DNA from: Amphimedon queenslandica
Taxonomy: Eukaryota; Porifera; Demospongiae; Haplosclerida; Niphatidae
Assembly (NCBI RefSeq): GCF_000090795.2
Contig: NW_003546248.1
Span: forward strand, 773,096-837,095
Direction of reading: 5' to 3'
DNA length: 64,000 bases
Shown: positions 45,501 to 58,997 of the stretch, in pieces
Numbering within the stretch: position 1 is the stretch's first letter
Layout of the letters: each line of letters opens with the position of its first letter
Position numbers and translations under genes: made by a program
The notes under the pieces: model-generated
Databases searched by the model: none
What the model saw: only the letters and a program-made list of their open reading frames with translations
Told to the model about the DNA's origin: nothing

Positions 45501-46336
45501 TTGTTCTGTTCTTTACATGTGCCATTGAGATTTCTCTCCTAATATTGCAGCCAGCTCCTTTGTATGGGGAAGGTTACAATATTCTTAGCCACCGTGCTGC
45601 TTTCTATGGAGAACTGAGCTACTTTGATTCAAAGCATTTAAGGTATGCAATACCAGCAATTGCCTTCCTAATAGTACTAGTAGTACCATCCTTCATGCTT
45701 TTACTCTATCCACTGGTCACTTCTGTTCTCTCATATTTTGATATTGATGCCAGTGAATCTTGGATTGGTTGCATTCTCACTAAAGGTTTCATGTATAAGC
45801 AAATGAAACCATTTTATGACCGTTTCTATGGCAGCTTTAGGGACAAGCACCGCTACTTTGCTGGAATGTACTTCGTTTACCGTTTGTTGATACAACTATC
45901 GTACTATATACCCAACTACACTGAATCCGCTTTCATAATGGAGACACTTTTGGTCATTTTCCTGGTGCTTCACTCCATCATACAGCCATACCAAAATAAG
46001 CATCAGAATACAATAGACACTCTCCTTCTCAGTAACTTGATCATCATTAACGGTATCACTTGCGGAGACATGATTATACTCTATGATAATGCTCACAATC
46101 ATTTTTGGAAAGTGAATGTTGCATCAAATTGTCAGGCTATCCTAGCAGTTCTACCAATGATCATTGCATTGCTATATATAGCTTGGAAGTACGTATTTTC
46201 TCGCATTTGGCTGAAGCTAAAAAATGTTTGCAATATGCCTTGTCGTATGAATAGGGGTGAATACGAGATACTGAACGATGATCATTTGGAGCACGGGAGG
46301 CATAGGTCTGTATCTCTTCAAAATCACTCAAATTAA
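42569..46336 (+). CDS. Intronless beta-helix ectodomain / polytopic membrane protein (Pmp-like repeats)
   Basis: One 1255-aa ORF. Signal peptide LLFRFFLLLLLTLIGWSYA. Residues ~80-560 hold repeated FxxN ... GG(A/G)(I/L/A) motifs (FEGNEAGSGGGAAI, FRQNKATN...NGGGLEI, FESNTANFGGGLSI, FLNNNSTFGGAISL, FKGNNASEYGGAIY), the pattern of parallel beta-helix repeats best known from chlamydial polymorphic outer-membrane proteins. Then a Cys-rich region (CPPGFKYN, CQHNRAGVLCGKCKPGY, EGF/laminin-like) and, from ~830, seven or so hydrophobic helices (GIFIFLAAEIIPITLVFGII ... YCVLLIIIIVFFL ... AIPAIAFLIVLVVPSFMLL) and a cytosolic tail. It looks like a large surface receptor or adhesion protein; function not known. 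Lack of introns over 3.8 kb contrasts with most genes in the window. Confidence 0.8.
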   Translation: MLLFRFFLLLLLTLIGWSYAADEQSSKYYNQIVVVSNCNKSCQSHYSEYEKVTHFYSLRDALTCKPITSHTLILIKKTFNVLTDEVIKLTNLMHIKIEGQGSRNVIVCCNHLSSGLVFDSVFQLRLYNLKFIGCGFLRKEIMLTPVAIMIHNCTNVIIRDVEITKSISLGLLLSNVTGYIEVKDSKFTYNGQGNKAGASLQGIKIYIKGGGMAISSNGSLYRSYYNISSCRFVNNMKLYTGKPSNNYGKAHGGGLLVYITHARRRQALHIHDCIFEGNEAGSGGGAAIKLMYNEYNYIEMNGLIFRQNKATNSTISNGGGLEIYSTTSTSNKSISRSIIVLNCSTFESNTANFGGGLSIDCGSSASIHEFNISNCSWTKNSARSGFAVDVSRHFTIALNLNERVIQPVFANCSFNENHVFSLSQHSFKAGFGAVSVLEVKVEFHSYLHFEGNIGSALSAVMSTVTFRNCNALFLNNNSTFGGAISLNFASLLLSSPTSITFKGNNASEYGGAIYSFITNGHMLYSRELCPFLFSCKNGFHIPERCQDVHVKFINNNATRGSSIYLPSLFPCVLEYSADVSNLIEPDDIFQHDNFYFTGKLSTEVATAVAKQDPYESNMTVYSGEESNLNLTLKDESSNLVPLKSVIFEAIIEEKSNASVTLKNTYINNGAFTIFGPENSNATVVFQTMFKPLLHIIRNIHIDYCPPGFKYNKIKNSCVCSWSSFYGIISCNSTSESFRATIVKGIWCGYLDQSSTNRRVFVSSPCSFFCRSYIGRNYVQIPSKLHQHQDFQCQHNRAGVLCGKCKPGYTAYYHTNNRLACAKKSKDCLLKGIFIFLAAEIIPITLVFGIIIFTGFDVTSGYTQSFLLYSHILCSLSITRAIELSRLEYQVYWNFIRIFYFPLMLKFFYFKKLSFCIFNNANNMDIISLGYFKGLYCVLLIIIIVFFLKCFSQKCHCCNRFLRFTTAKNSALIGISALFVLFFTCAIEISLLILQPAPLYGEGYNILSHRAAFYGELSYFDSKHLRYAIPAIAFLIVLVVPSFMLLLYPLVTSVLSYFDIDASESWIGCILTKGFMYKQMKPFYDRFYGSFRDKHRYFAGMYFVYRLLIQLSYYIPNYTESAFIMETLLVIFLVLHSIIQPYQNKHQNTIDTLLLSNLIIINGITCGDMIILYDNAHNHFWKVNVASNCQAILAVLPMIIALLYIAWKYVFSRIWLKLKNVCNMPCRMNRGEYEILNDDHLEHGRHRSVSLQNHSN

Positions 46337-46453
46337 AAACTAATGCTGAACTTTATAATTTTAGTAGTTTAACTAATACATGTCATGTACACTTGGCATA
46401 CACATACATTATATCAAAACTAATTTTATATACATAAATTACCTATAAATTAA

Positions 46454-49160
46454 ATGGGCGGAGATTTTCACTGTCCCATTATGGAAGAGAGTCTCAAATT
46501 TATACTTCAATGTACATCACAAGAAGAAGGCAATGGAGCCCGAGATGGAGCCTCTTCTTCAACGAAGATACTGTCCTTTCCCTCCCTTCCAGCCACTGTG
46601 GCAGAAGTGAAGGCCCGGATAGAGAAGGAGTGTCAAATTCCTGAACCACTTCAGGCCATCTTGTTCGGGTCTGTGATCCTAGAGTCCAGCACTGAGCTGA
46701 AGTCACTCCGCCTCAGAAGTGGTGACACCCTAACAGTGAGATACCACTCCACAGCGCAGTGTAAGGAACTAGACGAAGGAATGGCATGGATACAATATTT
46801 GCTTGAAACTTTTCAGAGATTAGGAGTACCTCTGAGCTACAGCATGCAACAGCAAGACGACACTATATTCCAGGCACTGGAATCAATTAGAGAAGAAGAC
46901 AACTTCATGACACGCCTTGCTTTTGATTATTCACTTCCATGGCTTGAGCCAAGAGTATCAGCAAACAAAGTTTACTTCATACAGAAAAAAGGACTTGAGA
47001 AGTTGCTTGAACTCCACACTTGCCTTGTTTCCTGTCAATGGCATGCATTACCCTTAGAGCTACAGCTGCTTCAAGGACAAATACTAATGGTAATCTGGAA
47101 CCTTGCAGAAACTTTTCAACTGAGACGAGAAATTCTTAAGCGTGGTGGACTGGAGAAATGCATCCAGAGTCTTGTACAAGTTAGAATAGTACCTGAATTG
47201 CTGGAAGAGAATGACAAAGATGATATGGTAACAATTTGGGAGTGTATACGATCATCTGTTGGCGCATTGGCAAAGTAACAGATCCTCTTTAAATGATTAG
47301 CTTTTATAATTATTATTCTGTCTATTATAGTTTATGTGAATTACCAGAGACTCACTTGACTTTAGCTACAAACAGAGAAGCCATTGAGCAGCTAATGAGC
47401 ATAGCAACGACAAAAACATTTGACCTTAAGAGCATCCAAGCTGTCGCTGTCCTCCTCCTAGTGTTGAGCTATACATCAGAAACACATCCATACTTGATAC
47501 AATCAAAAGTTGTGGAAAGCATGATGAATTTGAGTTACCTCAATGAAGATGAATTTTATTTCATTGGATATGTGGAAGAGATCCAGCCAATCCTAATGAA
47601 GTGAGTTGTAGGATATTTACAAAGTTTTGTACATGCAGCAAAAAACAGTGATGATTATAAAATTTAGAGTAGCCATTTTTTAGAATTTGGGTGTTTTCTT
47701 AAAATGGCCGTAACTCAAAAAATTGAAGTTGGAATCAGCTCAAACTTTCTACACAGCATAAGGGCATCAATATGTATCAGAAAGTGTAATAAAAATTTGG
47801 AGTGATTTCGGAGCCATTTTTCGGAAAAAACCATGGGCTATAGCCTTGGGTATTTTTCAGAATTTTGACCTTTTCTTTAAATGGCCGTAACTCAAAAAAT
47901 TGAAGTCGGAATCAGCTCAAACTTTCTACACAGCAGTAGGACATCAATATGTATCAGAAAATGTAATAAAAATTTGGGGTGATTTTGGAGCCATTTTTCG
48001 GAAAAAACCTATAGCCTTGGGTATTTTTCAGAATTTTGACCTTTTCTTTAAATGGCCGTAACTTGAAAAATTGAAGTCGGAATCAACTCAAACTTTCTAC
48101 ATAGCATAAGGGCATCAATATGTATCAGAAAATGTAATAAAAATAGGGGGTGATTTCGGAGCCATTTTTTGGAAAAAACCATGGGCTATAGCCTTGGGTA
48201 TTGTTCAGAATTTTGGTGTTTTCTTAAAATGGCTGTAACTTGAAAAATTGAAGTCAGAATCAAGTCAAGCTTTCTACATAGCATAAGTACATCAATTTGC
48301 ATCAAAAAATCTAATAAAAATTTTTAATGTTTTTGGAGCCATTATTTTATCAAGGAGAAATTTTTCCATTTTAATAATTTTTCTAATGTATATACATGTA
48401 CTTATTATGTGTAGAAACTAGAAACTTTAAGATCAAAATTGGACTTTTTTTACAAATTTTAAAAATTGTTCCAAAGTCCAAACTCTATTCAGTGCTTGTC
48501 AGCTCATGAAGCAAGCATGCTGCTTAGCTCACTTAGCATGCTTTGTGGGAAACCTTACTTACACTGCTGCTGTATAGACATTGAAACTTCTCTCCTTTCT
48601 TTAGTTATCACAGAGCAACATTCTTTGCTCACCTTTTCTTGATTTCCACTGACCTCCTATCCACAGAACAAATCCTCTTAATTAACGATTGCATATCACA
48701 ATTCCTTGCAATGGCTACAACAGAAGAACTCATAGATGCTGAACTGAAAGAACACTACATCTGGGAGACATTCATACCATACGTAAGACTCTTCTACCAG
48801 CCTCCAATACCTAGTACCAGTCCCATCCTATCAATGCCAGACTTTGATGTACTGCAAAGAGACTGTCTCTATGTTAACTTGATGGCATTACATAACATGC
48901 TAAGCCGTGAGAATCACAGGACAATCTTGAAACGTCAAGAGCTACTGGACTACATCACTTGCCTTCCGTGGCATCTTTCTGGAGATTTAGTAGAAAGTGG
49001 ACGCGAGTTGGTAAGATTATTTCAGTTTGATTCTCAAATAAATTTACAACCACCATCACTGAGTAATATGGCTAAAGCCATTGTTGCTAAGAACTATTGT
49101 GGGCTGGAACGTGTGCTTAAGGAACCTGTGATTGAACTGTATCAAAACATTCAAAGATAG
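46454..49160 (+). CDS. Ubiquitin-like-domain protein with helical C-terminal region
   Basis: Three exons: 46454-47274, 47331-47600, 48605-49160; 548 aa. The second Met (MEESLKF, 46481) is an equally good start. Residues ~12-98 resemble a ubiquitin fold: LKFILQC, PSLPATVAEVKARIEKECQI, PLQAILFGSVILESSTELKS, LRLRSGDTLTVRY. The remainder is all-helical (LELQLLQGQILMVIWNLAETFQLRREIL) and could be ARM/HEAT-like. No catalytic motif is visible. I do not recognise an orthologue; a proteasome- or ubiquitin-related adaptor is only a guess. Intron 2 is filled by satellite repeat. Confidence 0.75.
47665..48470 (-). repeat. ~177-bp satellite-like repeat, cluster 4 (reverse orientation)
   Basis: At least four units: GATTT(C/T)(G)GAGCCATTTTTCGG recurs near 47803, 47980 and 48153 with AAATGGCCGTAAC and CATCAATATGTATCAG between. 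It occupies intron 2 of the ubiquitin-like-domain gene; the last copy decays from about 48300. Confidence 0.9.
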
Positions 49161-49282
49161 CTGTACTCATTATACAAAAAATAATTCAATTTTAGAAAAA
49201 ATTTTTTGTATTATGTATATACATACTGACATGATACTGTATGTAGTGTAGTTATTCAAACAATTTATGATTGATATCCAAT

Positions 49283-49745
49283 TCACTTTAACGTAGGCTG
49301 AAAAATATCAGAATTTTCTATGAGTCCTTGAATGTATTGATCTAACACCTGTTACAAGAAGAGTATTTGAATTATATTTGTGTACTACATGTTAAATAAT
49401 GAATATATATATACAGTATTTTACCTGATTGTCTGCTTGTAGCTGTTCATTCTCCTCCTTCACTGAGTGTACTCGCTGGGACAAGTCGTGCAGCGTGTTC
49501 TGAAGCTCCAATATTTCGGACATTAGCTTTTCCTTTTCTTCTGAACAGTTTTCTGCGAGGGTTTCTCGCTCTAGACTATCTGAGTCTAATCGCTGGGACA
49601 AGTCGTGCAGCGTGTTCTGAATATCCAATATTTCGGACATTAGCTTTTCCTTTTCTTCTAAACAGTTTTCTGGCTCTTGACTATCTTCTTTTCCTTTTTC
49701 TGCTACTACTTCCTCGACAACTTCTGCTGTTTGTTCATCCGCCAT
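49283..49745 (-). CDS. SCOC: SCOC-like short coiled-coil protein with internal duplication
   Basis: Exons 49745-49425 and 49348-49283, minus; 128 aa. SCOC binds ARL1/ARL3 at the Golgi and acts in autophagy. The C-terminus fits SCOC closely: [39 protein letters not shown], then [17 protein letters not shown]. Unusually, the [11 protein letters not shown](D/E)(I/L)[10 protein letters not shown] block occurs twice (residues ~31-53 and ~71-93), encoded by two nearly identical ~80-nt stretches 120 bp apart (about 49469-49551 and 49589-49671). The N-terminus is acidic ([14 protein letters not shown]). Confidence 0.85.
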
Positions 49746-50089
49746 TTTAAAGAAAGCGTGATGGTATATGGGTGTGGTCAGAATGCATGAAAGCAATTTT
49801 AATGTCAATGGTGGTCTGCTACTACTTTTGACATCTCAAACCGTAATTTAAAATTATTCTATAACATTAATAATAACAAAAATTAATAATAGGAGTTGTA
49901 GTACAATTAATGGAATAATAATAATAATTAATAATAATAATAATAATGATAAATCAAAAAGAGAAAGACATCCTAGAGACAAAGAGAGAAAAAAATTTAA
50001 GAAACGCAGATAGAGAAACAATAAAGCAGTCAGAACCTCATACACATAATAATGATAATAATAATAATTAATAGTATGTCCACATGAAG
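49746..50089. other. Intergenic spacer with AT-rich microsatellite
   Basis: Contains (AAT)n around 49915-49950 and an AT-rich tract; it holds the SCOC promoter and the 3' end of RAP1. No gene seen. Confidence 0.6.
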
Positions 50090-51347
<1,258 letters not shown>

Positions 51348-52386
51348 TGTAGTATCTGTTGTGGAAGAGAGGAGAGAGAGAGGGGGAAAGAGGAAGAGAG
51401 GAGAAAAAGAGAGGTAAGTTCCATATCAAAACAAATAATCATTATAAGCAAATTCCTTGTCTTCATTATTCCAAGGAAAAATTGAGTTAGGTCTACATCA
51501 AAATGAGATCAACATACTAGGAATCCTTTACAAATACACAAACACACACACACATACACACACAAACATACAAATTGACACTAAAAATAACAATATTAAT
51601 CCAAATGACCAAACATGATGTGTCTAGAAGTGCTGTACATCTCATTATCCTAATGCCATTTACTGGGCAGTGGGCACATGCAACAATAACAAGAGGAACT
51701 CTCCCCTGACTCTCTCACACCCAACAACAATTAGACAGAGTCAAAACACGTGTAGACACCCATGATTCACATCATAATGGGAGAGTACACTCCACGAACA
51801 TAATGTAACTAATAGAGCCACACCCAATGCTCAAGACATAATGCACTCAATTTCACAAATACTGACATGAATACAAGGAGGATAATGGCCTAAGGACATC
51901 ATAAATAGAGTTTAATGCTACATACACACTCGTAAGTTACATTTTCTCCCAAAACCACATTATTAGCAAGGGCCCATGACCTATCTGGCGTATATTTACG
52001 AGAAACAGACTACAAAAATCCTCACCGAGAAAATACAGGTACTATGAAGAAATCTGAAGAGATATGAAGGGCTGAGGCTAGATAACAGACACAGAGACTG
52101 TATCAAAATCAGTTATTCCAATTCCACAATCCACAAAAAGGGAGTCTGCGAAGAGCTTTTAGCTGCCAATATTTTAAATAGGCGTGGCTTCTATTTGATT
52201 GGCTGCTAAAAATAGAAATCACGAGGATTGATCTATTTTTAGAACACGAGTTAAAAATAGAATCATTGATGCATCATGCGTGTTAATTAATTCATACGTT
52301 TTGTTTATTTCTATTAGCTTGCAAAAAATAAAGTAATATTTGCATTATTGAATTCTTTAGATCTATACAGCATAAAAATTTTGCCA
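51348..52386 (-). promoter_or_regulatory. RAP1 5' leader intron and promoter; 3' flank of the Rap paralogue
   Basis: About 1 kb without coding signal. A 3' splice site just upstream of the RAP1 ATG and a donor-like CG|GTGAGG at 52026/52025 suggest a non-coding first exon around 52030-52150 and a ~670-bp UTR intron. This is inferred from splice signals only. Confidence 0.45.
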
Positions 52387-53251
<865 letters not shown>

Positions 53252-53544
53252 GATGATGCTTCAATAATCTAGAAAATAATGATTTTTTTAGAAATTAAAA
53301 TGTATGTATTTGTACTCTTGAACCATTGAAACCAGAAATAAGAAGCAAATTTTAAAAATTAAGTATAGAATACTGACAATAAATAAGCATTATTAAATGG
53401 CTGTAATAATGATTTTAATGTAGAGATACCTTTTACTTAGTGAGCATAGATACAGCGCCGATGCTTCCACTTTTTGCGCGCAACCTCCGTATACTCATAG
53501 GGATACTATTGTATGTGCATTATTTAGAACAATAACAAAAAAAG
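53252..53544. promoter_or_regulatory. Divergent promoter interval between the Rap paralogue and the F-box/WD40 gene
   Basis: 293 bp between ATGs. A minus-strand 3' splice site (TTTTCTAG near 53270) and a donor-like AAAG|GTATCT near 53429 suggest a 5' UTR intron for the Rap paralogue. Confidence 0.45.
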
Positions 53545-56500
53545 ATGGCCTCGTCTTCAGAAGAGGACAATGCAACTGTATCCGGTTTAACAGATTTCTC
53601 TCGATTTTGTCCAGCGGATAAAATAATGGAAAAACAAGCTGGAAAAGACTTAGAAGAGGAAGAGATCAAACCAGTTAGATATAGGCCGAAAGGAACGACC
53701 TGGTTCTCAAGAATAGGTAAATCAAGTAGTCTCACTTCAGTGGACACCACCAACCTGGTGGACGAAGGAGGAAAAGGAGAGAAAAAATTAAGAAAATATC
53801 AGAAATTTCAAAACAAGTCAAGGAATAGTCTCCCAGAAGAGACGATCCTCCCAGCACTCCTGCAGGAGGACAAGGCTGACCGCCACAATGCTAGTCCGAT
53901 TGATGTCCCAATGTCTCACCTCCAGTCCCTCCAGAAGGAGCTTGAAGCTCTCAAAGGCTGCGTCTCTAAGCAGCGAGCAATATTCTCTCCGTCTCACTCG
54001 CCTGACCTCTGCGGCCTTGAAGAGGAAGCATATCCTAAACCACACCCACCACCTCTGGTAGTCGACGAACCTTTCAATATATTCTCAGAGTCTTCGTCTG
54101 ATAATGTAATATTCCCACTGGAGGAGTACTGCGTTCAAGTCGAGCCGTTTTATCCGACTTCGGAAGAGCCCTTGCAAAATGGAAGAGATCCCATGAGTTT
54201 TGCCGAGAATAGATTAGAGAGACAAGGATCTTTAGAATATGACCATCTTGAAAACCAAGAGGAAGAGGGAGAGAGGGTGGAGCCTCAAGAAAATGGTGTG
54301 TCACCTCCAAAGAGTGATTCGGGTAGTTACTTTGTAGCTGTACAGTTTTCCGAGGAAGAGAATAAAGACGTCAAGACAAGTACCCTAGCAACGAATGATG
54401 AAGTCGTACCTTCAAGGAAAAACTCTGTCATTTCGGTACACGATGTCATCAGTAAACAGCCCCAGCAGTCCCTCCCTCCTCCTTTCCTTACACTACAGCA
54501 CGGCAAACCTTCTCCAATTAATGCCCGACCCTCAAGGATGTCCTCTAGTATACCAGGCCGACTCAATTCTCCTAGTCTCTCTAGAATAACCTCTCCTAGT
54601 CACACTAGTTATTTACCTAACCAGCAATGGTCCTCAACGTCCCAACTAGTCAGAACGGAGGCGTGTCACTGTCCCTCTTGTTGCTCCTGTGGCTCCTCCC
54701 TCCGTAGATTCACTGGGAAGGATGGGCGGGGCTCTAGCGGTCACACTCGTCAGGCAAGTTACGACTTCTTGTCAAGGGGAGGCCCTGCCTTTTATTCCTG
54801 TCCTCTAAAGAGATACAACAAGTCCCTCCAACTCGTTCATCAGCCGCAAGTTTCTCCTCTTGTTTTGGATCGTGCGATTCATCGGAGTGAAGAGAGTGGA
54901 GAGAGAAGAGACAATGAAGAGAGAAGGACTAGAGAGGAGTCATTAACTAACACTGTTAGTATTAATTCATTTACATCACACGATGGCGGTGCTAATAATC
55001 ATGCTAGTAGTGATGTAGCGTCAGTGTTAGAGGGTGATTCTGATACACAGTCCTTATGGAGTGTCCCTAGTATACACTCTACTTGTTCTTTTAGTGGACC
55101 CCCTCACCTTCACTTACCCTCTGTTCCTCCTCCTTGCTGTGATAGATCTCACATTAGTTATAATAATGGAGTTGATGTCAACGTCTTTAAAGAAAGACTA
55201 GATGTAAGATTATTAAAGAAGCATTTACATGTACATGTACATATTTAAAATTTTATGCAACACTATCCTGTGTGTATGTTATGGAGATGTACTTGAGCCT
55301 ATGATTGAAAGAAGTGTTCTGATAAGTAGAGTTCATTTTTACAGCTATTTATTGTACGATCTACATGTACATGTACATTTTCTCGTAATAACATTACTGA
55401 GTGTTTATGTACGAGTTTGTATTCATTGGCTCTTACTCTTAAAATATTATGGCAATTTAAATTATAAGATCAGTGAATATAATGAGTATTTTTGGCTTGT
55501 TAGTGTGTTTATACAGTACCTGTGTGGCTGGATGAGTAGATTTACATGTACATGTATATGCACATGTAGTTATAATTATTTAATAAAATAATTTTTTTAT
55601 TTTTCAGTTGATATCTCAGTGGTTTAATGAGTTCAGTGATACACAAAGGAATAACTTATTACAAAAGATACTGGTAACATATTGTACATGTACCATTGTA
55701 CATACCTAATACATGTACATGCATCTTTAATTCTCATATTCTTTTCACTTTCTCCCTCCCCCCCTCTCCCTTTCTCTCCAGGAACAGTGCAATTGTTCGC
55801 AAATGCACTTGCTTTCATTACAAATGGAGCCGATACTACATCAAGGATGTCCTCATAATTGCCAGGACCTCTTATCATGGCTACCTCCAAACATCTCTCT
55901 ACATATTCTATCCTTCCTTGATCCAGGTATGTACAAAACACGTATAAAATACACATACATGTACATGCATGTAATTACAATGTCGTTTATTTTTCTTTAT
56001 TTTATTTTTAATAGTTAGTTTGTGTAGGGTTAGTCAAGTCAGTAAAAGTTGGCACCTTTTGGCTAGTGACACGAAACTGTGGAAGGATCTGTGTCTGTAA
56101 GTAGTTGTTGTGGTCTGTATTTGGTGTCAATTAATGTTTGTATTCTAATAGGAGCCCAATCTGGCAGCCTGGTTCAGCCTGCTTGAGTAAACTGATTAAT
56201 AATTTCACTAATAACTCAGATGGTGTAGTACAGGTAAGAAGATAGAGGAGGAGGAGGAGAGAGTGAGAGAGAGAATGAGGAAGAGGAGGCTTCATGGATT
56301 AAGGAAGGAAGGAATGAGAGTACATGTACATGTACACGTACATTTGTAATTTAATCAAATTTGTGTATGTACATGTACATGTACCTAATTACCTTTTCTC
56401 TAATGCTATATAGTGGAGGTCAATGTTCATAGAGATGTACAGACTAAGAAGGAACTGGTTGAAAGGTTTCTGTACCGTCAGAACGTTTGAGGGTCACTCA

Positions 56501-58815
56501 CAAGGTAAGTGGGAGGGGTTTTGTGGGCATTAAATAGAAATGTGACTTGTAGGCATATCCTGTGTACAATTTGATGACACTAGGATCGTGAGTGGCTCGT
56601 GGGACAAAACTATTAAAGTGAGCTTTTACTTCTCCTTTTTGATGTTTCTTTTTCTTTTTTCTACTTTTCTCTGTTCTTAATGCATGTACAAATGTACACG
56701 CTTTGTGTCTTCCCTCCCTCTTTCTCTCCTTTTTTGTGTCTCTTTCTTTCCTCTCTCTTCCTCTCTCTCTCTCTCTCTCTTCCTTTTCCTCTCACTCCTC
56801 ATTCTTTCTAAAGGTTTGGAACAGGCGGACTAACACTGCCTGGGCTGCACTAACATTGGCAGGTCACTCTGGAACTGTTAGGTGTCTCCATCTTCACGGG
56901 AACCGTCTGGTCAGTGGCTCCTCAGACAGAACTATTAAGGTATCAAATAATAAACAGCTGGAAATAATTAATAATGTACATGTACTGTACTTATCTGATT
57001 CCAATTTTGTATGAAATTTTAAATTTGCCGCCAATTGACCAATTTATTACTCATTATAGCCAAAGAGAGTACTTTTAACATCTATGTCAACTTCTGAAAT
57101 ACATCATTTTAAAAACTAATAATTACACATTTTTGATTAAGTCTGTTATTATTTGTGAAGGTGTGGGACTTGGCTACTAACAATGTCGGATGGATCGGTG
57201 CTGCCTGTAGAGCTACGATGGTCGGCCATTTACACACTGTCAGATGCTTACAGGTAAAGTAAATACTATTGTGTATATGTACAGCTATGCCATGCATGAA
57301 TCAACAGAGAATAGAGACACTAAAAGCTAAAATGCACATTTACATGTACTTCGTGTACATGTACACATATGTACAAGTTTTACTTGCTTCTTTAACTCTC
57401 TTCCCCCCCTCTCTCTCTCTACTTCTCTTCCTCCAGGCTGATGATGATAAAGTTGTCAGTGGTTCTTATGATCACACTCTCAAAGTCTGGGACCTTAAGA
57501 CAGGACAATGTAACATGACTCTTAGGTACAACACCATTCATTGTACACTGTACACACTTCACTGTATAATATTGTTGATTGTTCTAATCCATACAGAACA
57601 ATCAACTATACATAGTCTATTATCTACCATGTACATGCATTTTTTCAATGCACATGTACAGTACATGCACATGTACATGTATATTTATGAGATACTACAT
57701 GTATGTATTAAATGAGGATATACTACATGTATGTATTGAATGAGGATATACATTTATTCAATGATTTTCAATCATGATACATGTACATGAGTGGGCCAGC
57801 TATAATGCTTTTACTTGTTTTTGTTGATGTTAGGGGACACACTGACGCTGTGCTCTGTCTGCAGTTTGATAAAACGAAAGTTATTTCTGGCTCCAAAGAT
57901 ACCACAATCAAAGTAATGATAATAATGACAGGAAGTCATTAATACATGTACTTGTAAATACTTCTCCCTCTCTTTTTGTTATATTTTTAATACTGATATT
58001 TCTTTCCTTTTTAGTTGTGGAGGTTATACGATGGCCAGTGTCGGCTTTCCTTATACGGTCATGAGGGGGCGGTGACGTGTCTCCAGTTTGATGACAGTCG
58101 TATTGTTAGCGGTGCCTTGGACCGACTCATCAAGATATGGGATTTCACTGGACATGTAAGAGGATTGGGATACATTAATATCAACATGTACATGTACTCT
58201 CTTGCATGAGATTTAAGCCAATTTGTATCATACATGTAGTACTAAAATAGTATTTTTACTATTTAATGTAATAGCATAAAATTCATTGCTTTATGATTGA
58301 TTATACATATATGTGTGTACATTTTAGTGTCTCCACACAATGGATTGGATAAAATCTGAAGGACACACTGGAGTAGTTAGGTAACAGAGAGAGGGAGGGG
58401 GGAGGAAATGGAGGGTATTTTTATGTACATGTCTCATATTTTTAAAGACACTTGCAAGCTGACAGCTGGAAGATTATCAGTGCAGCTGATGATAAGACTC
58501 TTAAAGTAACTGGAGAATCATGTGACTTACGTGTGATATTTGACTCCTCCCGTTAGGTTTGGAGCGTCCAATCAGGCGAGAGATTATTAACACTAAAATC
58601 TCACACCGATGGTGTCACTTGTCTTCAATTTAATGATCAAGTAAGTTAAGAATGTTTTTTATTTTTGATGTAATAGTATCATTTTAGCTACATGTATATA
58701 CCCTTGGCAATAGTGAACTTGCAGTGTGACATGTATTTTTTCTTTCTTTTTTAAGGTGATTGTGTCTGGTTCTTATGACAAAAGTGTGAAGCTTTGGGAC
58801 TTCTCTGTCTGCTAG
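53545..58815 (+). CDS. F-box / WD40-repeat protein (SCF substrate receptor)
   Basis: Sixteen exons: 53545-55203, 55608-55673, 55782-55926, 56015-56096, 56152-56233, 56414-56504, 56553-56617, 56814-56939, 57161-57253, 57437-57525, 57834-57912, 58015-58155, 58328-58380, 58448-58505, 58557-58640, 58756-58815; 990 aa. Exon 1 encodes a 553-residue, mostly disordered N-terminus with a Cys cluster (ACHCPSCCSCGSS). The F-box follows: LLSWLPPNISLHILSFLDPV, SLCRVSQVSKSWHLLA, DTKLWKDLC. Then about seven WD40 blades ending in the usual (I/V)(V/I)SGSxDxTIKVW (SGSWDKTIKVW, SGSSDRTIKVW, SGSYDHTLKVW, SGSKDTTIKLW, SGALDRLIKIW). It should link substrates to SKP1-CUL1 ubiquitin ligase. The propeller resembles FBXW7/MET30 types, but I do not assign orthology. 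The last two exons are duplicated at 61902-62137. Confidence 0.88.
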
Positions 58816-58997
58816 AACTTATTATTGCCATTGTGAATAATTATTTATTTTTAAATTCAATATCATCATCATTTTTTATTATCATAGACTCAATTTTTTT
58901 ATTCAAAACAATTATTTCTAAATTCATTAAATAACATGATGATTGGGGTGCCGCCGCGCCCACATCTCAGCGCAAATAAGTTTATCTCTGCGTAACT

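Noticed and set aside
55229-55591. ORF after F-box/WD40 exon 1
   Set aside because: Intron sequence rich in TACATGTACATG; the F-box exons continue in phase without it.
55340-57720. Dispersed TACATGTACATGTAC palindromic runs as regulatory elements
   Set aside because: They are short simple-sequence tracts found in many introns here; no positional pattern relative to starts or splice sites.
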